Positions 1-6,348 of a stretch of DNA of 20,260 bases are shown one piece after another. Position 1 is the first letter of the stretch, and every line of letters starts with the position of its first letter. Location: assembly GCA_900541185.1 (NCBI GenBank), contig UQIQ01000041.1, positions 1-20,260 of the forward strand, written 5' to 3'. The notes under the pieces were generated by a model. It was not told the DNA's origin and ran no database searches. It saw only the letters and a program-made list of their open reading frames with translations. Both the position numbers and the translations under genes were made by a program. The stretch is from an uncultured Collinsella sp. (GTDB taxonomy: Bacteria; Actinomycetota; Coriobacteriia; Coriobacteriales; Coriobacteriaceae).

Positions 1-48
1 CGAGATGACGTCGAGTCTCGTGGGCTCGGAGATGTGTATAAGAGACAG
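1..48 (+). other. Illumina P7/Nextera adapter at contig end (technical sequence)
   Basis: Bases 15-48 match the Nextera read-2 adapter, including the 19-bp Tn5 mosaic end at 30-48 that finishes in AGAGACAG. Bases 1-6 (CGAGAT) match the 3' end of the P7 primer, and the 8 bases between (GACGTCGA, 7-14) sit exactly where the i7 index belongs; from memory this is the Nextera XT v2 N729 index. Translated, it yields the well-known contaminant peptide VGSEMCIRDS. It is not part of the genome, and genomic sequence starts at about 49. Confidence 0.97.
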
Positions 49-601
49 CGTTGGTGTAGAACAGCAGCGGGTTGGTGATACGGTACGAATACTCGCCGTT
101 GCAGCGAACGGAGATGTCGACATCCAGGCCAATGTTGTTATCGACCACGCGGAAGGGCACGGGCGAGGCGGTGCCGTACTTGTTGCCGATGATCTCCTTG
201 GTGTTGATGAAGTAGACACGCTGGTCCTTGCCCGCGTCGCCGCCAAAGGTAAAACGGCTGCCGATATTGGCGAACGTCTCCTTGATGGAGTCGCCCAGGT
301 TGCCGCTAAAGACGCTCGGCTCGCTGCCGGTGTCAAAGACAAACTCGCCGGGCTCCAGCGCGACCTCGATGATCTTGCCGTTTTGCACCACGAGCATGCC
401 CTGGCCGTCGTTGACGGCGATGACGGAGCCGTTGGAGATGACGTTGTCCTCGCCGCGCGTGTTGGAGCTGCGGCCGCCGGTGCGCTTGCTGCCCTTGCAG
501 GCCAAGACGTCAGCGGGCATCGATTCGCAATAGATATATTCCTTCCACTGGTCGGCCATGACGCCGCCGGCAGCACCCAATCCAGCTTTCAAGAGTCCCA
601 T
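49..601 (-). CDS. SPFH-domain protein (YdjI/virion-core-like), 3' end missing
   Basis: The reading frame on the minus strand opens with ATG at 601, behind a good AAGGAAG ribosome site, and stays open for about 184 codons until it runs into the adapter at 48. The C-terminal part is therefore missing. The product begins MGLLKAGLGAAGG and continues with DQWKEYIYC, a start I associate with bacterial SPFH-domain proteins of the YdjI type. A beta-rich SPFH core follows (about residues 60-184, with VQNGKIIEVALEPGEFVFD). Complete relatives usually run to about 300-400 residues and often end in a zinc ribbon, which cannot be checked here. SPFH proteins form membrane-associated oligomers; the substrate or partner is unknown. 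It is the last visible gene of a three-gene minus-strand operon, 48 bp after its neighbour. Family call fairly sure, function unknown. Confidence 0.85.
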
Positions 602-649
602 GGTGATCTTCCTTTCTCGTCAAAGGCCGGGTGGTATTGGTCAGAATGG

Positions 650-1972
650 CTAATCGTCCTTGTTGTCCTTCATGACAACGGTGGTCTCGGTGTGGCTGAA
701 GGTGTCGTGCTTCTCGGTCAAGTCGAGCTCGCCGCAGTAGCAATCGGCGTGGGTGGCCTCGTTGGCCGTCTTGAGCTGGCCTACCAGCAGCACGTCTCCG
801 ATGATTACGATGATCAGCGGTGCGACGATGTTGATGAGGATGCCCTCGATATCAAAGGTGAGGTAGTCCGGATTGAAGGCGTTCTCGCCCATAAAGAGAA
901 TCTGGGAGAGGACAAACCCGATCACAAAGAACAGCACCGAGGCGATGGCGAGCTTGAGCTTGGAGCAGGGAAGCTCGCCGACCATGCGGCCGGTTTGGCC
1001 GTTCATGGCAAACAGGTAGCTCTTGCCGTTCCACGAGGTGGAAAGCATCCACACGGGGAACAGAGCGTAGTTGCTGTCTTCCCAGGTGTAGTCGAGCTGC
1101 TTGCTTTCGACCGTGGCATCGTCATATTCGTCGACGACGGTCTCGCGCAGGGCCGAAATCGTACTTTCTTCCATACGACGCTCGGCGCGCGCCTTGCAGG
1201 TCTCGCAATCCTCATCGTAGCGGTTGGCGATGTAGCCGGGCATATACGCGACCGAGAACGGGCGCAGCGCGTCGTAGTCAAACGGCTCGATGGCGTCCAT
1301 ATGGCCGTCGGGCATCTTGGACGATCCGTCGACGGGCACGCGCTCAAACGAGATTTTGCCCTTACGGTAGGCGTCGTAGTGGTCGGTGGTCGTGACGGTG
1401 CGGTCGGATTTCTCGGTCACGGTCTCGTTGGTCGCATCAAAGTGCACTTCGCCGTCCACGCGGGCGCCGTAGAGCCAAAACGGCACGTAAACGCCTTGGA
1501 CCTCGTCGATGTGGTTGCCGGTGACAAAGCTCTTGGGCAGCAGGATTTTGCCCTTGTAGTGCTCTTTGAGTGCTGCCATAACATCATCGCGCCCGAGCTT
1601 AAACGGAATCACCAGGTCGGGTGAGAAGTCGCCCGAGAGCTGGCCGGGCGCCACGGCGGAGTTGCCGCAGTATGGGCAGGTGGTAACGGCGACGGTGCCG
1701 TCCGAGACCAGCTCGGCGCCGCACGACGAGCAGATGTAGCCGGCGTTTTGGGCCAGATCCTGCACGGCATCGTCGACAGCAGGTTTGCGAGCCGCGGCTG
1801 CGGCATCGGCTTTGGCATCTGCCTTGTCCTGGCGCTCGCGATAGAGGGCCTCGACTTCTTCGACTTCAAAACGCGAATCGCAGTAGTCGCAGACAAGCTT
1901 TTGTTCGGCACTGGCAAAGTGAAGGGGGCCGCCACACGCGGGGCACTGATAGTTGACACTCTCGAAGGCCAT
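650..1972 (-). CDS. Zinc-ribbon protein with two C-terminal membrane spans
   Basis: 440 residues. It starts at ATG 1972 behind AAGGA and ends with TAG at 650-652. Two four-cysteine zinc ribbons lie at the N-terminus: C10/C13 with C28/C31, and C81/C84 with C99/C102, separated by a charged Ala/Lys linker (about 45-68). The central part (about 115-335) is a beta-rich domain that includes a CETC pair (256/259) and a FAMNGQTGRMVGELP stretch, which I recognise from TFIIB-type zinc-ribbon proteins of Gram-positive bacteria. Two hydrophobic segments (about 341-362 and 376-400) should anchor it in the membrane; a CYC pair (411/413) and an acidic tail follow. It lies 24 bp after the DUF4428 gene and 48 bp before the SPFH gene, so the three probably form one transcript. 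The zinc ribbons and membrane spans are seen directly; the biological role is unknown. Confidence 0.85.
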   Translation of the reverse strand: MAFESVNYQCPACGGPLHFASAEQKLVCDYCDSRFEVEEVEALYRERQDKADAKADAAAAARKPAVDDAVQDLAQNAGYICSSCGAELVSDGTVAVTTCPYCGNSAVAPGQLSGDFSPDLVIPFKLGRDDVMAALKEHYKGKILLPKSFVTGNHIDEVQGVYVPFWLYGARVDGEVHFDATNETVTEKSDRTVTTTDHYDAYRKGKISFERVPVDGSSKMPDGHMDAIEPFDYDALRPFSVAYMPGYIANRYDEDCETCKARAERRMEESTISALRETVVDEYDDATVESKQLDYTWEDSNYALFPVWMLSTSWNGKSYLFAMNGQTGRMVGELPCSKLKLAIASVLFFVIGFVLSQILFMGENAFNPDYLTFDIEGILINIVAPLIIVIIGDVLLVGQLKTANEATHADCYCGELDLTEKHDTFSHTETTVVMKDNKDD

Positions 1973-1996
1973 GATCGGTCCTTTCCGTGCCGGAGG

Positions 1997-2734
1997 CTAT
2001 GCGCCGATGGCGCCGCCGCAGTATTCGCAGCGTCCACTGGCATCGGGAATGGTGGTTGCACCGCAGAAGGGGCAGGTGACCGCGGTCTTGGGGGCCTTGG
2101 CGGCCACGACGCTGTCGCGCGTTTCCTGACGAAGCTGCACCAGTGCATCGCGGACCTCGGTTGCCTGGCGCTTGGCCTCGCGGTACTCGATGGACCCGCG
2201 CTGATCGATGGTGGAGTCGTTCACGCGCAGGTTGATCTCGGTAAAGTACGGCGTGTTGACGTGAATGGTCAGGTTAAAGTCGTAATCCAGGTCGTAGCGC
2301 GGCGGGTTGTAGCTCTCGCGCTCGCCGTCCTTGGTCTCGCGATAGATCTCGGTGCGATGCTCGTCGATATCCATATCGCAGCCGAGTACCTGTGAGAACT
2401 CGATGATGTCGGGATTGGCGTCGCGCCAGCGGCTCTGCGAAGTGATGATCAGCAGGCCCGCGTCCTCATCGAGCATGATGTTGGTGCGCCCGGCAGAGAG
2501 CGTGCGCGTGGGGTTGAACGAGGCCAGGCGCTCGGCGTTGGCCTCGCGGTAGGCGAGTTGCTCGCGGATATCGTCCGCGGTGTTGGAGCGCCAACCACTA
2601 AAGAAGGGGGAGAGCTTGCCTGCGCACTCTTTGCACAGGTAGCCTTCGTTGATTTTGGTCTTTCCCAAAAGCCCCAGTTCGGTACCGCAAATCGCGCACT
2701 CTTTTTTCTCGAACATCTTGTCAAAGAAGCCCAT
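1997..2734 (-). CDS. DUF4428-type zinc-ribbon protein
   Basis: 245 residues. It starts at ATG 2734 behind a strong GGGAGG site spaced 5 bases away and stops with TAG at 1997-1999. The N-terminus holds a treble-clef or ribbon-like set, C13/C16 and C34/C37, in the context CAICGTELGLLGKTKI, which fits the DUF4428 family. The middle (about 75-200) is a beta-rich region resembling a PH/SHOCT-associated fold, with no catalytic motif that I recognise. A short helical stretch (about 180-215) leads to a second ribbon at the very end (C221/C224, C236/C239). No signal peptide or membrane span is visible, so it is probably cytosolic or attached to a membrane partner. It is the first gene of the operon with the membrane zinc-ribbon and SPFH genes. 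Function unknown; a scaffold or membrane-stress role is only a guess. Confidence 0.85.
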   Translation of the reverse strand: MGFFDKMFEKKECAICGTELGLLGKTKINEGYLCKECAGKLSPFFSGWRSNTADDIREQLAYREANAERLASFNPTRTLSAGRTNIMLDEDAGLLIITSQSRWRDANPDIIEFSQVLGCDMDIDEHRTEIYRETKDGERESYNPPRYDLDYDFNLTIHVNTPYFTEINLRVNDSTIDQRGSIEYREAKRQATEVRDALVQLRQETRDSVVAAKAPKTAVTCPFCGATTIPDASGRCEYCGGAIGA

Positions 2735-2854
2735 GGCTGCCTCCCATCAACAGGTAGCGTGTGTCACTTTTGATGATGGGTGAGCGCGCGATCTTTCACG
2801 ATACCCAGACGGCTCAAGGAGTCTCCACAACTGGGACACATGGCCCATTTTCGG

Positions 2855-2885
2855 CCACTCATTGGGGACGTACTTAAATGAGTGG
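2855..2885. repeat. TCATTGGGGACG hairpin repeat, copy 1
   Basis: Nine-base inverted arms (CCACTCATT at 2855-2863, AATGAGTGG at 2877-2885) enclose a 13-base loop GGGGACGTACTTA. The arms and loop recur at 9401-9429, and a variant with different arms lies at 12172-12204. It sits between the stop of the DUF1593 gene and the start of the DUF4428 operon. Beside it is a 12-base direct repeat (TGCCGAATGTGG at 2903-2914 and 2919-2930). No run of T follows, so a terminator role is not evident. Confidence 0.8.
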
Positions 2886-2942
2886 CAGCTGGGGACAGTC
2901 CATGCCGAATGTGGCGGCTGCCGAATGTGGGCGCCGTCCCTG

Positions 2943-4454
2943 CTATGCCACGGTCACGGCAACCTGGGCGTAGCGGCTGCAGGGGCGCTCGGCGCGCGTC
3001 TGCACGGTAAGGGTGAGCACGAAGCGGTCGCCGGGCTGCGCGTCGGCGGGCACGATAAAAGCGGTGCTCACCGTGCATTCCTGCCACAGCGAAAGATCCT
3101 GCGTGCCTGCATAGCTCGACGGGTCCACGGCGACATCCCAATGTGCATCAAAGCCCTTGCCGTCGGGGTCGACGACGGTCGCTGCAAGGGTGACGCGCTC
3201 GCCGGCTGTAGCGCTGCGGTCGGCCGTGACCTCGACAACATGTGTCGGATGCGAACAAGCTGCCGGATCATGGGCGCACCATTGCGCGCGGGCGGCAAAG
3301 TCTTCCTGATAGGCGCGCAGGTAGGGATTGGGGTTGCCGTCTACGGGCGTGCCGATGGCGGCAAAACCGGCGGGTGCGTCCGTATCGGGATGTCCATCAA
3401 GAAACATGCGGCCGAGCAGTGTGTCGAAGCCGCGGTCGTCGATACCGCGCAGGCCAAACGGCAGCAGCGGAATATAGGTCATGCTGTCGCCTTCGGCCAT
3501 AAAGTCGCCGCGCTCAAACTGCATCGTGGGCATGCCTTCTAGACCCCAATCCAGACGGGCATGCTTGCCAAACTGAAAGCGCTCGGGCTCATTTTCGTAG
3601 ACCTTGCCGTCGCCATAGAGCATGTAGCGTGCCATGAGGGGGCCGTTACCCTGCGTGAGATTCTGCTCAGGCCAAGGTGCCTTAAACAGCGGCAACGCAT
3701 CGGGTTGAGCCATCTTGGCATCGACATAGCCGCCATACATATAGGGCACACACCAAAAGATGAGCTCGGGAAAGAGCTCGCGTCCATGGTCGAGCCATGA
3801 GTTGTCCTGCCCCACGCCATCGGCAACGCCCATCACGCGCACCTTCTGATAGACCCGCTGCTGCACGGCAGGCCATTCGGGCGTGGCGCGATAACGCTCG
3901 GCAATACTCATGAGGGCGCGAACGATGGTGTTCATGCCACCCCAGCTGAGCAGCCATAACGTACGCGGATCATCATCCAAAATTGCCTGCGCAATTACAC
4001 GAGATCCCTCAGTTTCCTCAGTTACATCACCCTCAAAGGCAACATTTCCCACAAAGGTGCGCTCGATCATCTGGGCGGGCGTGGGAAACGGCGGCTCACC
4101 GGCAGCGCCCGCATTCGCCTGCAACTGCGGCCAAGCCTGGGCGTATTCATTACTCCAGAGACTCTCAATCCAATGCTCGGGAAACGGACGATACTCACGA
4201 AGCTCGCCGGCCAGCGGATCGGGTTCATGAGGCACAACATCCCACTCATAAGAGCGACGCCCTTTGGTCCGCCAATGCGAATTCACCTCGCCCAGCGTAT
4301 GAACCCCATCCCCAAGAAAGTGATACTGCGAAGCCGTATACACCACAGCCTGAACATCAAGCACATTAAGATACAGAGCCAAATGAACGAGCGAGTTCAT
4401 ATCGTCGACTTCCATATCGGTAGTAACAATCACCCGAGTTAACTCTTGGGACAT
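2943..4454 (-). CDS. DUF1593 / Sde182-like nucleoside-hydrolase-fold protein
   Basis: 503 residues from the preferred start at ATG 4454 (GGAG spaced 8 bases away); an ATG eight codons upstream has a poorer site. The N-terminal domain (about 1-330) begins VIVTTDMEVDDMNSL. The aspartates D13, D17 and D18 match the calcium/ribose-binding DxxxDD motif of inosine-uridine nucleoside hydrolases. This type is known as DUF1593, the N-terminal domain of the cellulose-binding protein Sde182. The last 100 residues or so (about 400-503) are an Ig-like beta domain that fits the Sde182 C-terminal domain. No signal peptide is seen, so it probably acts in the cytosol. It follows the EstA-like esterase gene by 69 bp on the same strand, which suggests cotranscription and a shared glycoside or nucleoside-like substrate. 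The family call is solid; the substrate is unknown, and 'cellulose-binding' may be misleading for a protein without export signals. Confidence 0.88.
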   Translation of the reverse strand: MSQELTRVIVTTDMEVDDMNSLVHLALYLNVLDVQAVVYTASQYHFLGDGVHTLGEVNSHWRTKGRRSYEWDVVPHEPDPLAGELREYRPFPEHWIESLWSNEYAQAWPQLQANAGAAGEPPFPTPAQMIERTFVGNVAFEGDVTEETEGSRVIAQAILDDDPRTLWLLSWGGMNTIVRALMSIAERYRATPEWPAVQQRVYQKVRVMGVADGVGQDNSWLDHGRELFPELIFWCVPYMYGGYVDAKMAQPDALPLFKAPWPEQNLTQGNGPLMARYMLYGDGKVYENEPERFQFGKHARLDWGLEGMPTMQFERGDFMAEGDSMTYIPLLPFGLRGIDDRGFDTLLGRMFLDGHPDTDAPAGFAAIGTPVDGNPNPYLRAYQEDFAARAQWCAHDPAACSHPTHVVEVTADRSATAGERVTLAATVVDPDGKGFDAHWDVAVDPSSYAGTQDLSLWQECTVSTAFIVPADAQPGDRFVLTLTVQTRAERPCSRYAQVAVTVA

Positions 4455-4523
4455 AGGAACAGCTCCAATCAAAATCAATTCAGCCAGTTACGCGCAAGGC
4501 AAGACGGGACCCCGATGGGATGG

Positions 4524-5858
4524 CTACCTCGAAACCCTGGCCGACCACTCCCAGCAGCCCACCGGCTCGCCGTCGATGAGTACGCTGCCCCCGTCGAAGT
4601 CTTGATAACACAGGTCGTTGAATTGGTGGATCCACACGCCGTGGTTGAACGTCTTCTTGGGCGAGCCGTCGGCCTCGCGATAGCGACCGGTCAGGTCCTC
4701 GACATGGCTAAAGTAGGTAAGGTGCACGTTGGCTCCGGCGTCACGCAGGCGTGCCGTGAGCGGCAGCACGGTCTGCTGCGGCGACACGAGCTCGTCGCCC
4801 TTGGAGTGCGTAAACCACAGCGGCGTCTTGGCGAGCGCGGCTACGTCCTCGTCCGTGGCGTTGTACCACGGGGCACAGCAGGGAAGGCCGGCGGCGAAGA
4901 AATCGGGGTAGTCGGCGCACAGGCGCAAGGTCATAAAGCCGCCGTTGGAAAGGCCGGCGACCACGATGCGGTCGGTGTCGATGCGCTCGGCATGCTCGGC
5001 GACAAACTCGTCGATGAGCGCCTTGAGTACGGGGGAGTAGATGCTCTGGTTGGAGCGGCCGAGCTGCTCGACGCCGTTATCCATCCAAAACGTGGGAGAC
5101 TGCGGCACGAGCACCCAGGCAAAGCCGCCAAAGTAGCGCTGGATTTGCGCCTGGCTAATGGCTGTCACGCGGTTGCCGATATAGGCGCGCGTGGCGCCTT
5201 CGCCCTGCGTGGCACCCTTGCCTTCGCCGGCGCCGTGCAGGTACACCACGAGCGGGGCCTTTTGGGGCACGACCGTGGCCTCGGGCGCGAAGGGATTGAA
5301 GCAGGCCGAGTCCTCGGCTTTAAAGCTGGGCTCAAAGAAGCCGTACTCGAGCGCGATACCATCAATGGCAGTCTTTTGCACGGCATTGCTCCAGCCCTTG
5401 AGCGCGGGGCAGATGTCGCCGCGACAGGTATCGAAGACCAGGCCGCAGATGGGTTCGCCGTCGTTGCCGGGAAGAGCCGCGAGCTGCGTGACGTGCAGCT
5501 GGTTGTCGAGCATGCGCGAGCCCATGACGCCGCCTTCGATCTTTTTGGTCAGGCGCTGCTCGGCGACCTCGAGTGCCACATGGGTGCCCACGGCGAGCTT
5601 GCGGCCGTTCTCGTCACTCGGATACGCGGCGAGAACGTCGATGTAACCCACGGAGGGCGTGGCATGGTCGGCGCCGTGCTCCTTGCGCATCAGGACCTCG
5701 CCCGTGCGCTCGTGACGCTCTACATATATATGGAAAGTGTTCGCATCGACATCGTTGGCGCGCACGGTGCAGGGTAGGTCGAGAACGACCTTGCTGATCC
5801 AGGGGCCAAAGTCGCCCAAGGTGCTGACGGTTGCGTAGGTGCACGATTTGAGTTCCAT
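4524..5858 (-). CDS. EstA-like alpha/beta-hydrolase (esterase with Ig-like N-domain)
   Basis: 444 residues from ATG 5858, chosen because GGGAGG lies 6 bases upstream; an in-frame ATG 19 codons earlier has no ribosome site. Residues about 1-130 look like the Ig-like N-terminal domain of Thermotoga EstA-type esterases. Residues about 165-435 form a prolyl-oligopeptidase/dienelactone-hydrolase-type alpha/beta-hydrolase. It has the oxyanion motif LHGAG (207-211), nucleophile Ser304 in the elbow GLSNGG, and probable Asp355 (SKGDE) and His406 (FNHGVW) to complete the triad. No signal peptide is visible, so it is probably a cytosolic carboxylesterase or peptidase. It is divergent from the PTS EIIBC gene across a dyad-rich control region and upstream of the DUF1593 gene. 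A role in removing acyl groups from imported glycosides would fit that context but is inference. Confidence 0.88.
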   Translation of the reverse strand: MELKSCTYATVSTLGDFGPWISKVVLDLPCTVRANDVDANTFHIYVERHERTGEVLMRKEHGADHATPSVGYIDVLAAYPSDENGRKLAVGTHVALEVAEQRLTKKIEGGVMGSRMLDNQLHVTQLAALPGNDGEPICGLVFDTCRGDICPALKGWSNAVQKTAIDGIALEYGFFEPSFKAEDSACFNPFAPEATVVPQKAPLVVYLHGAGEGKGATQGEGATRAYIGNRVTAISQAQIQRYFGGFAWVLVPQSPTFWMDNGVEQLGRSNQSIYSPVLKALIDEFVAEHAERIDTDRIVVAGLSNGGFMTLRLCADYPDFFAAGLPCCAPWYNATDEDVAALAKTPLWFTHSKGDELVSPQQTVLPLTARLRDAGANVHLTYFSHVEDLTGRYREADGSPKKTFNHGVWIHQFNDLCYQDFDGGSVLIDGEPVGCWEWSARVSR

Positions 5859-5899
5859 GAGCTGCCTCCCTTGTGCCGCGCGTGCTAAACAATCGCGGC

Positions 5900-5927
5900 A
5901 ATACAATCTAAACATGTTTAGTGTAAA
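5900..5927 (-). promoter_or_regulatory. Predicted promoter with overlapping operator for the esterase operon
   Basis: On the minus strand a -35-like TTTACA (5927-5922, five of six matches to consensus) and a -10-like TGTATT (5905-5900, four of six) are 16 bases apart. The spacer contains the perfect 14-base palindrome CTAAACATGTTTAG (5908-5921). A repressor bound there would block RNA polymerase. The promoter lies about 40 bases before the esterase start at 5858. Confidence 0.55.
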
Positions 5928-5990
5928 GCAGAATTTGAGAATTAGCGGATGAACTCGGTAAACGGTCGCATCAAACGTTCAATGAACTAC

Positions 5991-6004
5991 TAAACACTCG
6001 TTTA
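5991..6004. promoter_or_regulatory. TAAAC-N4-GTTTA dyad, candidate operator
   Basis: The half-sites TAAAC (5991-5995) and GTTTA (6000-6004) are separated by ACTC. The half-sites are the same as in the dyads at 5908-5921 (2-base spacer) and 6226-6242 (5-base spacer). The variable spacing makes a single binding protein less certain. Confidence 0.45.
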
Positions 6005-6210
6005 CTACTATCTAGCAGGGCTTTTGTTGATGAGTCAACAAGGCATCGAGGTGCCAGATTATATAAAATCCCACGTAAAAGACCATTTATAAATAAATGG
6101 CACTATATGTAATGCCTCGGCATTCAATTACGTTCACCCCCGATTTCCTACCGTTCACCGGACTGCAAACGGCAAAATTGCCACAAATTCAACGCTGCGT
6201 GTAAACTAAG

Positions 6211-6249
6211 CGCTGTAAACGTTCAGTAAACAGATTGTTTACGACAGCG
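6211..6249. promoter_or_regulatory. Compound dyad upstream of the PTS gene, candidate operator
   Basis: GTAAACAGATTGTTTAC (6226-6242) is a dyad with 6-base arms. It is nested in a longer one whose outer arms are CGCTGT (6211-6216) and ACAGCG (6244-6249). The sequence also includes GTAAACGTTCA (6215-6225), whose AAACGTTCA core recurs at 5973-5981. It lies about 100 bases before the EIIBC start, which fits repression or catabolite control of the PTS gene. I could not place a convincing -35/-10 pair next to it. Confidence 0.5.
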
Positions 6250-6348
6250 TATCCAAGGGTTCGGTAACCGTAAGGGGTTATAGTCACCGGGCCAAAGGCG
6301 TGCCTGCGCCCAGGCGATTAGGCACACGACGATATGGGGAGGGGTCCC

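Larger units (their letters stand above)
5859..6348. promoter_or_regulatory. Divergent control region between esterase and PTS genes
   Basis: A 490-base gene-free stretch, visibly richer in A/T (especially 5940-6240) than its surroundings. It holds several dyads built from TAAAC and GTTTA half-sites (listed separately) and the related AAACGTTCA, which occurs exactly at 5973-5981 and 6217-6225. It also has a TTGTTGA/TCAACAA hairpin (6024-6041) and an 18-base near-palindrome, CCATTTATAAATAAATGG (6083-6100). GTTCACC occurs twice, at about 6132 and 6153. The operator style recalls LacI-family sites but the regulator is not identified. No small ORF with a convincing ribosome site was seen. Confidence 0.7.

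Noticed and set aside
5..1624. Long plus-strand open frame of 539 codons at the window start
   Set aside because: It begins in the adapter and runs antisense to three minus-strand genes with good ribosome sites and recognisable domains; it is an artefact of high GC.
2764..2841. 25-codon minus-strand frame with a CxxC motif (MCPSCGDSL)
   Set aside because: No ribosome site and no recognisable family; it could be a relic of a zinc ribbon but is too short to support.
4446..5777. 443-codon plus-strand frame over the esterase gene
   Set aside because: Antisense shadow; the minus strand encodes a complete catalytic triad and a proper start.
5859..6348. CRISPR leader or array in the A/T-rich region
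   Set aside because: The repeats are short dyads with irregular spacing; no direct repeats of 25-40 bases with regular spacers exist here or elsewhere in the window.
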